The notes under the pieces are model-generated. The model ran no database searches. It was given only the letters and a program-made list of their open reading frames with translations, and was not told where the DNA came from. A DNA stretch of 7,038 nt from NCBI GenBank assembly GCA_002423465.1, contig DIWG01000016.1, forward strand, positions 9,228-16,265, read 5' to 3'. Positions 5,867 to 7,038 of this stretch are shown one piece after another (the first letter of the stretch is position 1; each line of letters begins with the position of its first letter). This DNA comes from Syntrophaceae bacterium UBA6112 (GTDB lineage Bacteria; Desulfobacterota; Syntrophia; Syntrophales; UBA5619). The translations under genes and the position numbers were made by a program.

Positions 5867-6652
5867 ATGGAATTCAAGAAGAACGGTCTGAGGGAAAAGA
5901 TCAAACGGGGCGAGACCGCCCTTGGGACGGCCATGTACAGCTTCAGTCCGGCGATCATGGAAGTCGCCGGGTATACGGGATTGGATTTTTGCAGGATCGA
6001 TAATGAGCACGCCTGGCGTCAGGATGAAAGCGCGGAGAACGTGATTCGGGCGGCGCTCCTGTCGGGGATCTGCCCCCTGCTGCGGGTCGATCGGGACAAT
6101 CCCTACCTGGTCCGCAAGGCCCTCGAAGCGGGCGCCGGCGGGGTGATCGTTCCCCATGTCCATGACCGGAAGGATGCCGAAGCGATCGTCGAGGCGGCCA
6201 AATTTCCGCCGTTCGGCAAAAGGGGGTACGGCGGGCTCTGCCTCTCCGGTCAGTGGGGCGTCAACGGGGGAACCGAGTGGATGGAGTGGAGCAACGCCGA
6301 GACCCTGGTCATTCCGATGATCGAGGATATCTCGGCGATGGTCCATATCGACGCGATTCTGGCGACCGAAGGGGTGGACGCCGTCTTCTTCGGCCCGGCC
6401 GATTTCAGCGTATCTCTTGGCCTTCCGCTGCAAACGGGAAATGAGAAGGTGATCGGCAACCTGCGCAAAACGATCGAGGCGGCCGACAAGTACGGAAAGT
6501 TCGTGATCTATCCCGGCGCGGGATTCCCGCAGTGGGAGACGGTCCACAAGGCGAAGGAGCTCGGGGTCAAGGCCATTGAACTGGGCCATGATGTCACGAT
6601 CCTGCGCGCCGTATGGGCCAAGACGATCCAGGCGATGAAACAGGGTGTGTGA
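5867..6652 (+). CDS. HpcH/HpaI-family class II (metal-dependent) aldolase
   Basis: This 261-residue cytoplasmic TIM-barrel enzyme is predicted to cleave a 4-hydroxy-2-oxoacid to pyruvate (or a related oxoacid) and an aldehyde, or to run the reverse aldol addition. Active-site residues known from HpaI are all identifiable: His48 in IDNEHAW (general base), Arg73 in LLRVDRDNP (binds the oxoacid), and the metal ligands Glu153 in IPMIED and Asp179 in FFGPADFS. The segment PPFGKRGYGG (114-123) matches the PPxGxRGxG loop of the family. Length is normal. GGAGAGG (5856-5862) is just upstream of the ATG. It follows the GntR gene by 55 nt and precedes the right-hand Ldh_2 gene by 66 nt, all on one strand. 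Substrate length and the donor oxoacid are not predictable from sequence. 2,4-dihydroxyhept-2-ene-1,7-dioate aldolase is the namesake, but no other homoprotocatechuate-pathway gene is present. Confidence 0.92.
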   Translation: MEFKKNGLREKIKRGETALGTAMYSFSPAIMEVAGYTGLDFCRIDNEHAWRQDESAENVIRAALLSGICPLLRVDRDNPYLVRKALEAGAGGVIVPHVHDRKDAEAIVEAAKFPPFGKRGYGGLCLSGQWGVNGGTEWMEWSNAETLVIPMIEDISAMVHIDAILATEGVDAVFFGPADFSVSLGLPLQTGNEKVIGNLRKTIEAADKYGKFVIYPGAGFPQWETVHKAKELGVKAIELGHDVTILRAVWAKTIQAMKQGV

Positions 6653-6703
6653 ATGAGATTCTCCTCGAATGACCGCAGGGAATGTTTCGGTCTGACGGAT
6701 TTT

Positions 6704-6710
6704 GGAAAGG
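6704..6710 (+). promoter_or_regulatory. Ribosome binding site of the right-hand dehydrogenase
   Basis: GGAAAGG lies 8 nt before the ATG at 6719. It selects this start over the ATG at 6682, which is in another frame and lacks family similarity. Confidence 0.65.
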
Positions 6711-6718
6711 ATATCGCA

Positions 6719-7038
6719 ATGGAAATGAAAGAGACACGGCTCATTCCGGTGGCTGTTTTAAGAGAATTTTCAATAAAATCATTCGTGAAATCGGGACTTC
6801 CGAAGAAATATGCGGAATGGATGTCGGACACCCTCATCCAGTCGGAATTGAGGGGCGTCGGGTCCCACGGGATCATCCGGCTGCCTTTTTATTGCCGGCG
6901 GCTGATCGTCAAAGGGTCCAACCCGAAACCGAAGGTGGCGGTCGTCAAGAGCAAGCCCTCCATGCTCCTGATTGACGGGGACAACGGCCTGGGACAGATC
7001 GTCGGCATCAAGACGATGGAGATGGTGATCAAGCGGGC
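6719..7038 (+). CDS. Second Ldh_2-family malate/L-lactate-type dehydrogenase, 3'-truncated by window edge
   Basis: The first 106 residues of an Ldh_2-family NAD(P)-dependent oxidoreductase run off the right edge. The family motif SELRGVGSHGIIRL (42-55) contains the probable catalytic His50, and the following LIDGDNGLGQIVGIKTM (84-100) matches the conserved 'D..nglGq..g..aM' region. Expected full length is about 340-360 residues, so more than two thirds lie outside the window. It starts 66 nt after the aldolase stop with a GGAAAGG ribosome site and is probably the next gene of the tct-gntR-aldolase series. It and the partial gene at 1-533 belong to the same family but differ at most positions, including Ser versus Thr in the xHG motif, so they are old paralogues and not a recent duplication. 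It could be a malate, lactate, sulfolactate or ureidoglycolate dehydrogenase. Confidence 0.88.
   Translation, partial: MEMKETRLIPVAVLREFSIKSFVKSGLPKKYAEWMSDTLIQSELRGVGSHGIIRLPFYCRRLIVKGSNPKPKVAVVKSKPSMLLIDGDNGLGQIVGIKTMEMVIKR

Overview
The window is a bacterial catabolic/uptake locus of about 7 kb, with protein-coding genes over nearly its whole length and strong Shine-Dalgarno sites. High GC content, typical sigma-70 promoters and a TctABC-type transporter with a periplasmic binding protein point to a Gram-negative proteobacterium. A deltaproteobacterial (Desulfobacterota) host is my best guess, but it rests on general sequence feel and not on a marker gene.

Layout. On the minus strand, reading leftward from about 1670, lie a D-2-hydroxyacid dehydrogenase (693-1670) and then the 5' part of an Ldh_2-family malate/L-lactate-type dehydrogenase (533 to the left edge, truncated by the window). 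The Ldh_2 gene has its own excellent sigma-70 promoter in the 159-nt gap. A 234-nt divergent intergenic region (1671-1904) carries a second excellent sigma-70 promoter with overlapping inverted repeats. It drives a rightward gene series: tctC (solute-binding protein), a 147-nt gap holding a very stable GC-rich hairpin, tctB and tctA (membrane subunits), a GntR/FadR-type regulator, a HpcH/HpaI-family class II aldolase, and the start of a second Ldh_2-family dehydrogenase cut by the right edge. No stretch over 300 nt lacks a gene. I see no RNA genes, mobile elements or CRISPR.

How the genes may work together (inference). The tripartite tricarboxylate transporter imports a small carboxylate. Dehydrogenases of two unrelated folds oxidise 2-hydroxyacids to 2-oxoacids, and in characterised pathways such pairs have opposite stereospecificity. 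The aldolase can then cleave a 2-oxo-hydroxyacid to pyruvate (or a related oxoacid) plus an aldehyde. The GntR protein probably senses a pathway acid and controls the cluster. The combination resembles the sulfolactate gene set (SlcC of the D-2-hydroxyacid dehydrogenase family, ComC of the Ldh_2 family, and a TTT-type uptake system), but no sulfo-lyase gene is visible here. The substrate cannot be read from the sequence.
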